A stretch of DNA of 64,000 bases from the NCBI GenBank assembly GCA_945860245.1, contig CAMAPO010000002.1, positions 1 to 64,000 of the forward strand, written 5' to 3'. The position numbers and the translations under genes were made by a program. The stretch comes from Bifidobacterium breve (GTDB taxonomy: Bacteria > Actinomycetota > Actinomycetes > Nanopelagicales > Nanopelagicaceae). Within the stretch, counting starts at the first letter, position 1. Every line of letters begins with the position of its first letter. Of this stretch, positions 45,724-57,063 are shown piece after piece. The notes below the pieces were generated by a model that saw only the letters and a program-made list of their open reading frames with translations, was not told where the DNA came from and did not search any database.

Positions 45724-47157
45724 TTACTTTCCCTCCTTCAAATATGCCGCTAGTCCGTGTTTGCCGCCTTCGCGACCCCAACCAGATTCTTTATATCCGC
45801 CAAATGGGGAAGCGGGGTCAAATTTATTAAAGGTATTAGCCCAAACAACACCGGCGCGAAGTTGTTGTGTTGCCCACAAGATGCGTGAGCCTTTCTCGCT
45901 CCAGACGCCGGCTGATAAACCAAAGGGTGTGTTATTGGCTTTCTCGATCGCCTCTTGCGGAGTACGGAAGGTGAGAATCGAAAGCACTGGACCAAAAATC
46001 TCTTCTCGTGCGATACGGTGAGCCTGCGTTACACCAGTAAAAATAGTTGGTGCAAACCAAAAACCTTTTGCAGATAAGGTGCAAGCAGGGCTCCAACGTT
46101 CTGCACCTTCTGCATCGCCTGCGCTTGCTAACTCTTGAATTTTGCTTAGTTGTTCACGAGAATTTATCGCACCAAGATCTGTGTTCTTATCTAGCGGATC
46201 ACCAACGCGTATTTTCGCCATTCTAATTTTGAGTTTCTCAATTAACTCATCAGCAATTCCTTCTTGCAGAATTAAGCGAGATCCAGCGCAGCAGACGTGG
46301 CCCTGATTGAAAAATATGCCGTTAACAATGCCTTCTACCGTCTCATCTAAGGGCGCATCGTCAAAGACGACATTTGCGCCTTTGCCACCTAGTTCGAGGG
46401 TAGCTTTCTTATTGGTGCCAGCGATAGCGCGGGCAATCTTCTTGCCAACATCGGTAGAACCGGTAAAGGCGATCTTATGGATACCTGGATGGTTAACAAT
46501 TGCAGCTCCAGTAGAACCATCACCTGTAACAATATTTACCACACCATCTGGAAGTTCGGCTTGTTGGCAGACTTCGGCAAATAAAAGCGCAGTTAGTGAT
46601 GTTGTTTCTGCTGGCTTTAAGACCACGGTATTGCCGGTTGCTAAAGCTGGTGCGACCTTCCAAGCGAGCATAAGCAATGGAAAGTTCCAGGGAATAATCT
46701 GGCCAGCGACTCCGTGAGGTTGTGGAGATTTACCTAAGCCAGCGTAATCTAATTTATCTGCCCATCCTGCGTGATAAAAGAAATGTGCTGCAACTAGCGG
46801 AATATCAATATCTCGAGTCTCGCGAATTGGCTTACCGTTATCTAAAGTCTCGAGTACTGCAAATTCACGGGCGCGCTCTTGCAGGATTCGCGCAATACGA
46901 TATAAATACTTACCACGTTCTTTACCAGATAATTTAGACCAAGTTTTGGTGTACGCCTTTTGTGCAGCAGTAACCGCCTTATCAACATCACTTACCCCAC
47001 CGAGTGATATCTGACTTAAAACTTCTTCGGTTGCTGGATTTATCGTTGCAAAATGTTTCTTACCTGGCACAAATTTTCCATCAATGAAGTGGCCATATTT
47101 TGCCTTGATATCCACGATTGCGCGAGATTCAGGAGCTGGTGCATATTCGAAAGTCAT
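45724..47157 (-). CDS. Aldehyde dehydrogenase family protein
   Basis: QIIPWNFPLLMLAWKVAPALATGNTVVLKPAE; LELGGKGANVVFDDA; FFNQGHVCCAGSRL. Confidence 0.95.
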   Translation of the reverse strand: MTFEYAPAPESRAIVDIKAKYGHFIDGKFVPGKKHFATINPATEEVLSQISLGGVSDVDKAVTAAQKAYTKTWSKLSGKERGKYLYRIARILQERAREFAVLETLDNGKPIRETRDIDIPLVAAHFFYHAGWADKLDYAGLGKSPQPHGVAGQIIPWNFPLLMLAWKVAPALATGNTVVLKPAETTSLTALLFAEVCQQAELPDGVVNIVTGDGSTGAAIVNHPGIHKIAFTGSTDVGKKIARAIAGTNKKATLELGGKGANVVFDDAPLDETVEGIVNGIFFNQGHVCCAGSRLILQEGIADELIEKLKIRMAKIRVGDPLDKNTDLGAINSREQLSKIQELASAGDAEGAERWSPACTLSAKGFWFAPTIFTGVTQAHRIAREEIFGPVLSILTFRTPQEAIEKANNTPFGLSAGVWSEKGSRILWATQQLRAGVVWANTFNKFDPASPFGGYKESGWGREGGKHGLAAYLKEGK

Positions 47158-47180
47158 CGCTTAAACCCGTATCTTCTCTC

Positions 47181-48128
47181 TTAATCAATCGTTACGTAGT
47201 TAGGGCTAGCGTAGTAGCCATCGTCCATTTTCATACGTTGCATAAGCAAGTCATTGAGCAGCGCGCTTGCTCCAATACGGAAATACTCTGGTGTGAGCCA
47301 TTCTGGTCCAGCAGTCTCATTAACAAGTACTAATTGCTTGATCGCATCCTTGGTATTTCGAATGCCACCTGCTGGTTTTACTCCGATACGGCGCTGGGTC
47401 ATCTGATAGAAGTCGCTAACTGCTTCCAACATCACCAACACGACTGGTGGGGTAGCGGCGGGAGCGACCTTTCCAGTCGAAGTCTTAATAAAGTCCGCAC
47501 CAGCAAGCATTGCCAGATATGAGGCTTTGCGGACATTGTCGTAAGTTACTAATTCGCCAGTTTCAAAGATTACTTTGAGATGAGCACGATCTCCACAGAC
47601 TTCGCGGATCTTTACAATTTCATCGAAGACCAGACCAAATTGTCCAGATAGAAACGCCCCGCGATCGATAACCATATCTATTTCAGCCGCACCTGCTTCT
47701 ATCGCATCTTGGGTATCTTGAATCTTTACCTCCATAGAGGCGCGACCTGATGGAAATGCAGTTGAGACCGCAGCGACCGGAACATGTTTTCCACCAATTG
47801 CATCTAAATGAGTGCGCGCGATTGCAACCATATCGTTGTAAACGCAGATCGCTCCGACACTTGGCACAGTTGAATCAGTTGGATCAGGACGCACTGCTTT
47901 GGAACAGAGCGCGCGTACCTTTCCTGGCGTGTCAGCGCCTTCCAAAGTTGTTAAATCCACCATTGATATTGCGGTATCAATTGCCCAACGCTTACTGGTT
48001 GTTTTGATACTTCGGGTCGCCAACATGGCTGCGCGTGCATCGGCACCTACTTGATCAACGCCAGGAAGTTGTGCAAGGAAGTGCTTTAAAGAACTTTCAG
48101 TGCCATCGACAATTCCGTAGAAACTCAT
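47181..48128 (-). CDS. deoC: Deoxyribose-phosphate aldolase
   Basis: AVSTAFPSGRASMEVKIQDTQDAIEAGAAEIDMVIDRGAFLSG; LKVIFETGEL; FIKTSTGK; VKPAGGIR. Confidence 0.95.
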   Translation of the reverse strand: MSFYGIVDGTESSLKHFLAQLPGVDQVGADARAAMLATRSIKTTSKRWAIDTAISMVDLTTLEGADTPGKVRALCSKAVRPDPTDSTVPSVGAICVYNDMVAIARTHLDAIGGKHVPVAAVSTAFPSGRASMEVKIQDTQDAIEAGAAEIDMVIDRGAFLSGQFGLVFDEIVKIREVCGDRAHLKVIFETGELVTYDNVRKASYLAMLAGADFIKTSTGKVAPAATPPVVLVMLEAVSDFYQMTQRRIGVKPAGGIRNTKDAIKQLVLVNETAGPEWLTPEYFRIGASALLNDLLMQRMKMDDGYYASPNYVTID

Positions 48129-49741
48129 GAGAGAAGATCCTTTATCGGTTGGCGAAGTTGATCCAATAACTCCTGTGAGGCAGCTGCATCTTTTGTAATA
48201 ACTTCGATGTAAGACTTCATCTTCGCCTCAGTTCCGCTCGGACGCACAATCATACGGATTCCGCCATCAATCCACAGCCGCAGCCCATCCGTTGGCGGTA
48301 GCCCATCTTGCGGATTCGCTAAATCATCAATCGAGAGGACTAACCGACCTGCGATATGAGTGGGAGGGTTTTTACGAAGTTTGGCAAGAAGTTGAGTTAT
48401 CTGCGAGATATCAGCGACTCGAATCGAAATCTGTTCCGTACCGTGGAATCCATGGCGAGACCAGACTTCATTTAGTAGATCTAACAAAGTTAGGCCTTGC
48501 GATTTTAACTCAGTCGCAATCTGGGCCAGAAGCAAGGCGGCAGAAATACCATCTTTATCATTTACCGTCTCTGAATCTACTGCGTAACCGATCGCCTCTT
48601 CATATCCATAAGCTAAATCTTCAATCTTAGCCAGCCACTTAAATCCAGTTAAAACCTCTTTAAAATCAATCGAATAGTGCGCTGCGATTTTACTTAGCGC
48701 AGAAGATGAAACAATTGAATTTCCAAAACTGCCATGGCTATGTGTACGAGCGATCCATTCTCCGAAAATTACCCCGAGTTCGTCACCGCCCAACATGCGC
48801 CAACCGACCTTTGGATCATTTACCGCGGCAGCGCAGCGATCTGCATCGGGGTCATTTGCAATTACCAAATCGGCACCAAAGTCATGAGCCTTCTTTAACG
48901 CTAAATCAATAGCTCCTGGCTCTTCCGGATTAGGAAATGGCACAGTTGGAAAATCAGGATCTGGCGTGCACTGTTCGTCAACCAGAATCAAAGTAGCAAA
49001 CCCCGCGTGATTGAAGACGCGTTGCACGGTTTCGGTACCAACGCCGTGCATTGCGGTGTAAACAATCTTTAAATCACCAGGCTTTGGTGCGATGAGCGCA
49101 GTCCGGCGAACATATTCTGAAATCAACTCTTCGCCAATAATGCTCCAAGATTCTCCACGAGGCTGATTAGCTAGAGATTTAATAGCCGCAATTTCTTGCG
49201 CAATCAAATTATCTGTAGGGCCAATAATTTGTGAAGCTGCGTATCTTATTCCATCTGCACTGGGACCGATATAAACCTTGTAACCATTATCTTGTGGGGG
49301 ATTGTGGCTGGCGGTAATCATCACACCGACATCACATTTAAGTTGATGGATCGCAAATGCAAGAACTGGGGTGGGAAGCGGGCGGGGCAGAACAAAAACC
49401 TCGAAGCCTGCGCCAACGAAAATTTCCGCGCTTTCAGCGGTGAAATCTTCTGATCCATAACGGGCATCGCGACCGATTACAACGCGCTTCATTCCGCGCT
49501 CTTTCATATAAGCAGAGATACCAGCGGCGGTTCGACCGACCACTGCGCGGTTCATACAAGCCGGTCCCGGTCCGATCGGTCCTCTTAGCCCAGCAGTACC
49601 AAATTGAAGAAACCCAGAAAAGTATTTTTTAAGAACCTCTTCATCGCCTGCTTCGAGCAGTGCACTTAACTCGGCTGCCGTTTTTGGGTCTGGATCATCT
49701 GCTATCCAGGCTTGCACCTCAGCCTTTAACTCTGCGTTCAC
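48125..49741 (-). CDS. Phospho-sugar mutase (alpha-D-phosphohexomutase superfamily), putative phosphopentomutase role
   Basis: FGTAGLRGPIGPG; VMITASHNPPQDNGYKVY; NDPDADR; RPSGTEAKMKSYIEV; between deoC and punA. Confidence 0.9.
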   Translation of the reverse strand: MNAELKAEVQAWIADDPDPKTAAELSALLEAGDEEVLKKYFSGFLQFGTAGLRGPIGPGPACMNRAVVGRTAAGISAYMKERGMKRVVIGRDARYGSEDFTAESAEIFVGAGFEVFVLPRPLPTPVLAFAIHQLKCDVGVMITASHNPPQDNGYKVYIGPSADGIRYAASQIIGPTDNLIAQEIAAIKSLANQPRGESWSIIGEELISEYVRRTALIAPKPGDLKIVYTAMHGVGTETVQRVFNHAGFATLILVDEQCTPDPDFPTVPFPNPEEPGAIDLALKKAHDFGADLVIANDPDADRCAAAVNDPKVGWRMLGGDELGVIFGEWIARTHSHGSFGNSIVSSSALSKIAAHYSIDFKEVLTGFKWLAKIEDLAYGYEEAIGYAVDSETVNDKDGISAALLLAQIATELKSQGLTLLDLLNEVWSRHGFHGTEQISIRVADISQITQLLAKLRKNPPTHIAGRLVLSIDDLANPQDGLPPTDGLRLWIDGGIRMIVRPSGTEAKMKSYIEVITKDAAASQELLDQLRQPIKDLLS

Positions 49742-49759
49742 AAGAACAGCCTAATGAGA

Positions 49760-50590
49760 TTAAATCAGATTGGGAATTACAGTTTTAATAAGCGATCCCA
49801 TGCGAGATGCTGCAGCCTTTCCCGCTGCAATCACTTCCTCGTGGCTGAGTTTTTCACCAGTTACACCTGCGGCAGCGTTAGTTACCAGCGAAATTGCTAG
49901 CACTTCAGCGCCAAGGGCATGCGCTGCGATCGCTTCAGGAACTGTAGACATTCCAACTAAATCTGCACCCATCCCACGCATCATTAATATTTCTGCTGGT
50001 GTTTCGTAAGTTGGGCCACGCCAATGTACATATACACCTTCTTCTAGAGAAGCATCTGCACTCTTCACAATCGCGCGTAAACGTTTGCTGTACAGATCGG
50101 TTAAATCGATAAACGTTGCACCAACTAGTGGGGTAGCGGCAGTCAGCGAGATATGGTCACGAATTAGAACTGGTTGGCCAACTTTGTAATTTCTATTTAT
50201 TCCACCGCAGGCATTTGTTAAAAGTACTACCTTGCACCCAGCTTTAACCGCAGTTCGGACACCGTGTACCACTGGCTCCATACCTTTGCCTTCATATAAA
50301 TGTGTGCGACCTAAAAAGACTAAGGCGCGCACAGCCTTTTCACCATCTTTAATTTCGTAACTGCGTACCTTGCCAGAATGTCCTTCTACTGCAGGAGGTA
50401 GAAATCCAGTCAATTCTTCTGCATTGCATTCATAAAGAGGATCACCAAGAGCATCAACTGCCGTTACCCAACCAGAACCCATAACTAAGGCGATATCGTG
50501 AGAAGCAAGTCCAGTTCGCTCTGCAATTTCTGCAGCAGCTAGCGTCGCTGCTTGCAGTGGGTCTGAGTAAAGAAGATCAGTTAATGTCAT
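49760..50590 (-). CDS. punA: Purine-nucleoside phosphorylase
   Basis: [81 protein letters not shown]. Confidence 0.95.
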   Translation of the reverse strand: MTLTDLLYSDPLQAATLAAAEIAERTGLASHDIALVMGSGWVTAVDALGDPLYECNAEELTGFLPPAVEGHSGKVRSYEIKDGEKAVRALVFLGRTHLYEGKGMEPVVHGVRTAVKAGCKVVLLTNACGGINRNYKVGQPVLIRDHISLTAATPLVGATFIDLTDLYSKRLRAIVKSADASLEEGVYVHWRGPTYETPAEILMMRGMGADLVGMSTVPEAIAAHALGAEVLAISLVTNAAAGVTGEKLSHEEVIAAGKAAASRMGSLIKTVIPNLI

Positions 50591-52305
50591 GCATCAATAA
50601 TGTCACAGAGCACAGCGCCGCTCGCCACCGTTTCACCGATCACTGCTGTCAGATTTGCGATCGTTCCAGATTTGTGAGCAATTAGCGGTTGCTCCATTTT
50701 CATAGCTTCTAAAACGATTATTAAATCACCGACCACAACCTGCTGACCTGCCGTTACTGCAACCTTTACAACGGTTCCTTGCATTGGACTAGTTAGCCCA
50801 GTGCCACTTGCACCACCAATTTTAGATTCCTTCGCCCGATGGCGTTTTACAACTGGTTCTGGCGTGTGGAGTTTGACTTCAAATCTCTTCCCATTTACTT
50901 CTACTACGAGATTTTCCGCTGCCACTCGGGTGGTTACTGGGGTAATTGTTGTCGCAAAGGCAGGTAGCTCATTCTTAAATTCATTTTCAATATAACTGGT
51001 GTAGACCCGAAATTCTTCAGTGAAAGAAGGATCCTGCAAAATTGCACGGTGGAAAGGAATTGCTGTAGCCAAACCAGCAACCTCAAATTCAGCTAAAGCG
51101 CGGCGGGCGCGTTCGATCGCCTCTTTTCTGGTTGCGCCAGTAACAATCAATTTGGCGAGTAGCGAATCAAAGTTTCCACCAATTGTGTCTCCATTTTTAA
51201 ATCCAGCATCAACGCGTACACCAGGGCCGGTTGGTAAATTCCATTGCGTAATCCGACCAGGTGCAGGTAAGAATGAACGTCCAGGGTCTTCTCCGTTAAT
51301 TCGGAACTCGAGCGAATGGCCGCGAATTATCGGATCATCAAAGCCAAGACTTTCACCCATTGCGATTCGGAATTGTTCGCGGACTAGATCAATTCCAGTG
51401 ACCTCTTCGCTGACCGGATGTTCGACTTGTAGGCGTGTATTTACTTCGAGAAATGAAATGGTCCCATCATTACCAACCAGGAATTCGCAGGTACCAGCGC
51501 CGACGTAACCTGCTTCTCTCATTATCGCCTTGCTTGAGCGGTATAGCTCCTGATTTTGAGCATCTGTTAAAAATGGTGCTGGCGCTTCTTCTACTAATTT
51601 CTGATGGCGTCGTTGTAGAGAACAGTCACGAGTACTCACGACAACTGCGTGGCCACCTTTATCAACTAAGACCTGAGTCTCAACGTGGCGTGGTTTATCG
51701 AGGTAGCGCTCAACAAAACATTCACCGCGTCCAAAGCCTGCAATTGCTTCGCGAACTGCAGATGCGAAGAGTTCTGGAATCTCCTCCATGGTGTGAGCAA
51801 CTTTTAAGCCACGCCCACCGCCACCAAAAGCGGCTTTAATTGCAACTGGCAGCCCATGTTCCTTTGCAAAGGCAGTAACTTCTTCATGACCTGTGACTGG
51901 ATCTTTAGTGCCTGCGACAAGTGGCGCACCTACCTTGGCAGCGATACGACGAGCCGAAACTTTATCTCCCAAGGCGCTAATGGCATCAGGTGGTGGTCCG
52001 ATCCAAATCAATCCAGCATCGATTACCGCTTGTGCAAAATCTGCGCGCTCAGATAAAAAACCGTAACCTGGATGAATTGCATCCGCTCCGGATGATTTCG
52101 CAGCAGCAATTATCTTGGAAATATCTAAATATGTTTGCGTAGCTGTTGTGCCATTTAGCGAGAAAGCAAAATCTGCGCTCTTGGTGTGGATCGCATCGCG
52201 GTCTTCTTCAGAGTAAACAGCAACACTTTCAATTCCGTGGTCGCGGCAGGCGCGAATAACGCGAACTGCAATTTCGCCACGATTTGCGATTAGAACGCGT
52301 TTCAT
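50587..52305 (-). CDS. Acyl-CoA carboxylase alpha chain (biotin carboxylase + BCCP)
   Basis: [47 protein letters not shown]-terminal biotinyl motif [11 protein letters not shown]. Confidence 0.96.
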   Translation of the reverse strand: MKRVLIANRGEIAVRVIRACRDHGIESVAVYSEEDRDAIHTKSADFAFSLNGTTATQTYLDISKIIAAAKSSGADAIHPGYGFLSERADFAQAVIDAGLIWIGPPPDAISALGDKVSARRIAAKVGAPLVAGTKDPVTGHEEVTAFAKEHGLPVAIKAAFGGGGRGLKVAHTMEEIPELFASAVREAIAGFGRGECFVERYLDKPRHVETQVLVDKGGHAVVVSTRDCSLQRRHQKLVEEAPAPFLTDAQNQELYRSSKAIMREAGYVGAGTCEFLVGNDGTISFLEVNTRLQVEHPVSEEVTGIDLVREQFRIAMGESLGFDDPIIRGHSLEFRINGEDPGRSFLPAPGRITQWNLPTGPGVRVDAGFKNGDTIGGNFDSLLAKLIVTGATRKEAIERARRALAEFEVAGLATAIPFHRAILQDPSFTEEFRVYTSYIENEFKNELPAFATTITPVTTRVAAENLVVEVNGKRFEVKLHTPEPVVKRHRAKESKIGGASGTGLTSPMQGTVVKVAVTAGQQVVVGDLIIVLEAMKMEQPLIAHKSGTIANLTAVIGETVASGAVLCDIIDA

Positions 52306-52904
52306 CGCATCTCCTTTACCTGTGGCCAGGAGTAGCCAAGTTGCGACATCGCAGATCTAATAAAAGGCATTGAGATTCCGACGACGTTGGTGTAATCGCC
52401 TTCAATTATTGGAATGAAAGGTGAACCAAATCCATCTAAAGTGAAACCACCGGCAACATTAAGTGGTTCTTCGGATGCAATGTAATCATCAATTTCCTCA
52501 TCACTCATCTTTGAAAATGTAACTTTGGTGGTTATGCGATCGACAATCTCACGACCTTGTTCTGTATCTATTACGCAGTGGCCGGTATGTAGCAACCCAC
52601 TTCGACCACTGATGGCCATCGCACGCTCTCGAGCCACCTCTGGCGAACCTGGTTTACCGAAGGAAACACCATCTACATCAAATGTTGAGTCACAACCAAT
52701 AATAATCGCCGGAAAATCGATCGCTTCTCTCACGGTATGGGCTTTTGTCACCGCTAAGGCAATAACCATATCGGCCGGGGTCATAGCGTTAAAAAAATCG
52801 GTCTCTTCATCTACGTGACTAATTTTTACCAATGGCGAGATACCGGCGCCTTCTAGTAAGCGGCGACGCGAAGCCGATTGTGAAGCCAGAACAATTTGCG
52901 GCAT
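52302..52904 (-). CDS. maf: Maf-family nucleoside triphosphate pyrophosphatase
   Basis: [42 protein letters not shown]. Confidence 0.93.
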   Translation of the reverse strand: MPQIVLASQSASRRRLLEGAGISPLVKISHVDEETDFFNAMTPADMVIALAVTKAHTVREAIDFPAIIIGCDSTFDVDGVSFGKPGSPEVARERAMAISGRSGLLHTGHCVIDTEQGREIVDRITTKVTFSKMSDEEIDDYIASEEPLNVAGGFTLDGFGSPFIPIIEGDYTNVVGISMPFIRSAMSQLGYSWPQVKEMR

Positions 52905-53089
52905 TATTTGATTTTTCTCCGTGCGCCGAAAGTTATTTGATGCGGTAGCGCGTGGCGCAATCGCGGTAACCCGAAGGCGCTGCGCTTGATCACGGGAGTT
53001 AGATCTTTTATCTCATGGCTACTTAGTACAGCCTCAATTGCTAAGAGCTCTTCTTCACTGGGATTTCCGGATGTAATAGTAAATTTCAT
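52904..53089 (-). CDS. Acyl-CoA carboxylase epsilon subunit-like protein
   Basis: 61 aa; ITSGNPSEEELLAIEAVL typical of the small epsilon subunit; between pccB and maf. Confidence 0.8.
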   Translation of the reverse strand: MKFTITSGNPSEEELLAIEAVLSSHEIKDLTPVIKRSAFGLPRLRHALPHQITFGARRKIK

Positions 53090-54660
53090 TACAGTGGAAT
53101 ATTTCCATGTTTACGTGCTGGCAAGGTATCGCGCTTAGTCTTCAAGGTGCGGAAAGCCTTGGTGATATAGGCGCGTGATTGATGTGGCTCAATCACGCTG
53201 TCGATGGTGCCACGTTCTGCAGCAGCGTAAGGATTAGATAAAGTTTCGGTGTATTCAGAAACCAATTCAGCACGCACTTTCTCAGGATCTTTAGCTTCAG
53301 CAATTTCTTTACGGTAAAGGATATTTACCGCACCTTGTGCGCCCATCACTGCAATTTCTGCACTTGGCCAAGCAAAGTTAATATCACTTCCCAAATATTT
53401 TGATCCCATCACAATAAATGCGCCACCATATGCTTTACGTGTTATCAAGGTTACGAGAGGCACCGAAGCTTCGGCATATGCGTACAGCAACTTGGCGCCG
53501 CGGCGAATAATTCCATTCCATTCTTGTTCGGTACCAGGCAGAAATCCAGGCACATCTACCAAGGTAAGAATTGGAATATTGAAAGCATCACAGAAACGAA
53601 GGAAGCGAGCGGCTTTCTCGCTGGAGTTAATATCTAAAGTTCCGGCTAATTGAGAAGGTTGATTTGCGATTACTCCGATTGATTCGCCTTCAATACGTGC
53701 AAAGCCAACGATAATATTTGGTGCATACAAGGCGTGCACTTCCAGGAACTCTCCTTCATCGACCAATGTGGTGATCAAGGTTTTCATGTCATATGGCTGG
53801 TTAGGGCTATCTGGAATCAAAGTATTGAGTGCAGTATCTGCTGCGCTCTCATCTAAACTCTGAGTCGGTGGAAGATGTGGCGAACCATCCATATTATTTG
53901 AAGGTAGATACGAAAGTAGCGCTTTTACATAATCAATTGCATCAGCTTCACTATCTGCCAGATAGTGGGAATTTCCAGAGCGAGTGTTATGAGTGAACGC
54001 TCCACCAAGTTCTTCCATGCCAACATCTTCTCCAGTGACTGTTTTGATGACATCTGGTCCAGTAATAAACATGTGTGATGTTTCATTAACCATGACTGTA
54101 AAATCGGTTAACGCCGGTGAATAAGCCGAACCGCCAGCACATGGGCCTAATATGAGAGAAATCTGCGGAATCACACCAGATGAACGAGTGTTAAGTCGAA
54201 AAATTTTGCCGTAACCATTTAGCGATGCGACACCTTCTTGAATACGTGCACCACCTGAATCGTTAATTCCAATTAATGGAATTCCGCTCTTGAGCGCAAA
54301 TTCGGCGATCTTTACAATTTTTTCAGCATGAACTTCGCCAAGACTGCCTCCCATAACAGTGAAGTCTTGCGAGTAAAGAGCGATTGGGCGGCCATCAACT
54401 GTCGCAGTACCGATAACCACGCCATCTCCGTAAGGACGATTCTTCTCCATTCCAAACTGCGTAGAGCGATGGCGCGCAAATTCATCTATTTCTGTGAACG
54501 AGTCAGCATCAACCAGTAAGTCAATACGTTCGCGCGCTGTTAACTTGCCTTTGGAATGTTGCTTCTCAACGGCGCGTGCCGACCCACCGTGAATCGCTTC
54601 TTCAACACGAAGACGGAGATCTTCAATTTTTCCTGAAGTTGTATGCAGATCTGGGCTCAT
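53089..54660 (-). CDS. pccB: Acyl-CoA/propionyl-CoA carboxylase beta chain
   Basis: [80 protein letters not shown]. Confidence 0.96.
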   Translation of the reverse strand: MSPDLHTTSGKIEDLRLRVEEAIHGGSARAVEKQHSKGKLTARERIDLLVDADSFTEIDEFARHRSTQFGMEKNRPYGDGVVIGTATVDGRPIALYSQDFTVMGGSLGEVHAEKIVKIAEFALKSGIPLIGINDSGGARIQEGVASLNGYGKIFRLNTRSSGVIPQISLILGPCAGGSAYSPALTDFTVMVNETSHMFITGPDVIKTVTGEDVGMEELGGAFTHNTRSGNSHYLADSEADAIDYVKALLSYLPSNNMDGSPHLPPTQSLDESAADTALNTLIPDSPNQPYDMKTLITTLVDEGEFLEVHALYAPNIIVGFARIEGESIGVIANQPSQLAGTLDINSSEKAARFLRFCDAFNIPILTLVDVPGFLPGTEQEWNGIIRRGAKLLYAYAEASVPLVTLITRKAYGGAFIVMGSKYLGSDINFAWPSAEIAVMGAQGAVNILYRKEIAEAKDPEKVRAELVSEYTETLSNPYAAAERGTIDSVIEPHQSRAYITKAFRTLKTKRDTLPARKHGNIPL

Positions 54661-54665
54661 GGCTC

Positions 54666-54672
54666 TACGGTA
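54666..54672. promoter_or_regulatory. Overlapping divergent -10-like elements between pccB and birA
   Basis: TACGGTA: + strand TACGGT-N7-GTG(54679); - strand TACCGT-N6-ATG(54660). Confidence 0.5.
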
Positions 54673-54678
54673 CTAGGC

Positions 54679-55443
54679 GTGGGTACATCAGCGCCAAGAG
54701 CGCCACTAGATAAAGCGGTAATCGCATCGCTGACTTCGCAATACTGGCGGGTAAGCGTGGTTGATCTCACTACCTCTACACAAAGCGATCTCGCCAATTT
54801 GGTTAATTCAAAAGCCGCGGAAACTGGCGATGTCATTGCCGCAGAATTCCAAAGTGCAGGACGTGGGAGACTAGATCGAAATTTTGAAGCAGCACCTGCT
54901 AGCGCATTGCTATTTTCTTTATATATCAAACCAAAAAGAGTTCGTACAGATTGGGGATTTATCGGGCTCTTAGCTGCGCTAACTATGCAACAAGTTATTT
55001 CCGAAGGTAACCCAGCTAAAGTGTGGCTAAAATGGCCTAATGATATTTTAATCAGCGATAAGAAAGTTGCGGGCTTACTGGCTCAGGCTACAGATGATGG
55101 TGTAATCATTGGAATCGGAATCAATGTAGCCATGACGGTAGAAGAGCTACCTGTAGAAAGCGCAACATCGCTGGCCATTGCAGGTTTTAGCAATTTAGAT
55201 CGTAATTTAATTCTATGCGATTTCCTAAATCGTTTCGAGAATAATTTCAAAGAGTGGGATAACGGAGCTGATTTCATAGATCGATACAGCGAAGTCTGTG
55301 CAACCTTGGGGCGTCAAGTGCAGGTCGAGGTAATTGGACGGGAAAATCGCACAGGGAAGGCGCTATCTATTAACAAACTCGGTGCGCTAGCGCTGGAATA
55401 TGGCTTTGAAGTTAACGTCGGAGATGTTGTTCATCTACGATAG
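54679..55443 (+). CDS. birA: Biotin-[acetyl-CoA-carboxylase] ligase (GTG start inferred)
   Basis: AEFQSAGRGRLDRNFEAAPASALLFSLYIKP; VWLKWPNDILISDKKVAGLL; IGIGINV. Confidence 0.92.
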   Translation: MGTSAPRAPLDKAVIASLTSQYWRVSVVDLTTSTQSDLANLVNSKAAETGDVIAAEFQSAGRGRLDRNFEAAPASALLFSLYIKPKRVRTDWGFIGLLAALTMQQVISEGNPAKVWLKWPNDILISDKKVAGLLAQATDDGVIIGIGINVAMTVEELPVESATSLAIAGFSNLDRNLILCDFLNRFENNFKEWDNGADFIDRYSEVCATLGRQVQVEVIGRENRTGKALSINKLGALALEYGFEVNVGDVVHLR

Positions 55444-55447
55444 CGAT

Positions 55448-56560
55448 GTGAATGAGCGCTTCCCTACAGTCGGAATCATCGGCGCTGGTCAATTAGCGCG
55501 CATGAGCGTTGCTCCGGCAACAGCGTTGGGAATCAACCTCTTGCTATTTGCACAAGATAAGAACGATAGCGCGGCGCAGATTGCCCCACATATAGTCGGT
55601 GATTTTCGTGATCTCACACAGCTATTGGAATTTGCAAAAAAATGTGATCTCGTAACCTTTGAACACGAATTAGTACCTCTTTCAGTTATTAAAGGGTTAG
55701 AAGCAGCAGGAGTGAAAGTATTTCCAACTTCGCACTCATTCCAATATTCCCAAGATAAAGCGGCGATGCGTGACAAATTGTCGTCATACCCAGCACCGAA
55801 GTGGCGCGTTATAGAAGATGCGAACGAGGCCGTGGATTTTCCAATAATTGCCAAGCAAATTTCAGGCGGTTATGACGGGCGAGGAGTGTGGAAGGTAGAT
55901 AATCTCGATGATTTAGATGAACTTTTATCTGAGCATCCCCAACTTCTGATTGAAGAGTTGATCGAATTTGACAGCGAAATTGCTGTGATGGTCGCACGCT
56001 CTGCACATGGCCAAGCAACATCGTGGGCACCGACCCAGACTGTGCAGTCAAATGGCATTTGCACCTTAACTATTTCTCCCGCTCCAGTAATTTCATCAAC
56101 AGTTGCCGAGCAAGCGCAGCACTTAGCGCTATCAATCGCAGAGGAAATTTCACTTATTGGAGTAATGGCAGTTGAAATGTTTGTTAAAGGCGACCAACTT
56201 TTTATAAATGAGTTAGCAATGCGGCCTCATAATTCTGGACATTGGACTATTGAAGGCGCCCGGACCAGCCAATTCGAGCAACATTTGCGAGCAATTTTAG
56301 ATTTACCACTTGGTGATCCAACCATGACCGCATCCTTTGCCGTGATGGGCAATATTTTGGGCGGGGAAAAGAGAGACATGTATCGACCATATCTCCATCT
56401 TATGGCGCGTAATCCAGAGTTAAAGTTTCACCAATATAAGAAAGAAGTTCGTAAGGGGCGCAAGATCGGTCACGTTACCGTCATCGGTGAAAACCTTCTA
56501 GAATTGGTCGAGATAGCACAACATGCGCGTGACTATATGAGCGGAGAGATTGATGAGTGA
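55448..56560 (+). CDS. purK: N5-carboxyaminoimidazole ribonucleotide synthase
   Basis: [25 protein letters not shown]-grasp; [30 protein letters not shown]. Confidence 0.94.
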   Translation: MNERFPTVGIIGAGQLARMSVAPATALGINLLLFAQDKNDSAAQIAPHIVGDFRDLTQLLEFAKKCDLVTFEHELVPLSVIKGLEAAGVKVFPTSHSFQYSQDKAAMRDKLSSYPAPKWRVIEDANEAVDFPIIAKQISGGYDGRGVWKVDNLDDLDELLSEHPQLLIEELIEFDSEIAVMVARSAHGQATSWAPTQTVQSNGICTLTISPAPVISSTVAEQAQHLALSIAEEISLIGVMAVEMFVKGDQLFINELAMRPHNSGHWTIEGARTSQFEQHLRAILDLPLGDPTMTASFAVMGNILGGEKRDMYRPYLHLMARNPELKFHQYKKEVRKGRKIGHVTVIGENLLELVEIAQHARDYMSGEIDE

Positions 56561-57059
56561 TGTAGCAATCATCATGGGTTCAGATTCTGACTGGCCAGTA
56601 ATGGAAGAAGCTGCCAAAGTTCTTGACTCATTTGGAATTACATATACCGCTGAAGTCTTATCCGCTCATCGCATGCCACTTGAAATGGTGGAGTTTTCAC
56701 AACAAGCAAAGGCGAAAGGTTTTAAAGTAATAATTGCTGGAGCCGGCGGAGCAGCGCACCTACCCGGAATGGTTGCATCGCTCACAACCTTGCCAGTTAT
56801 TGGCGTTCCAGTTGCGTTAAAAAATCTTGATGGGATGGATTCGCTGCTCTCAATTGTTCAGATGCCGGCTGGAATTCCTGTTGCAACTGTCGGAGTCGGT
56901 AACGCAAAAAATGCTGGCATATTGGCGGCTCGTATCCTTGGAGTATCCGATAGTGCGATATCAGTTAAAGTTGGAGATGCGTTAATTGCAATCAATGCAG
57001 AAGCAAAGGAAAAAGGCGCTAATTTAAGCGCTCGCCGCAATCAAAAAACTGGATTTTGA
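56550..57059 (+). CDS. purE: N5-carboxyaminoimidazole ribonucleotide mutase
   Basis: [49 protein letters not shown]. Confidence 0.96.
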   Translation: MMSDVAIIMGSDSDWPVMEEAAKVLDSFGITYTAEVLSAHRMPLEMVEFSQQAKAKGFKVIIAGAGGAAHLPGMVASLTTLPVIGVPVALKNLDGMDSLLSIVQMPAGIPVATVGVGNAKNAGILAARILGVSDSAISVKVGDALIAINAEAKEKGANLSARRNQKTGF

Positions 57060-57063
57060 TTCG

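Noticed and set aside
52302-52904. maf inserted between carboxylase subunit genes as an anomaly
   Set aside because: The epsilon subunit-maf-alpha chain order is familiar in actinobacteria; ordinary.
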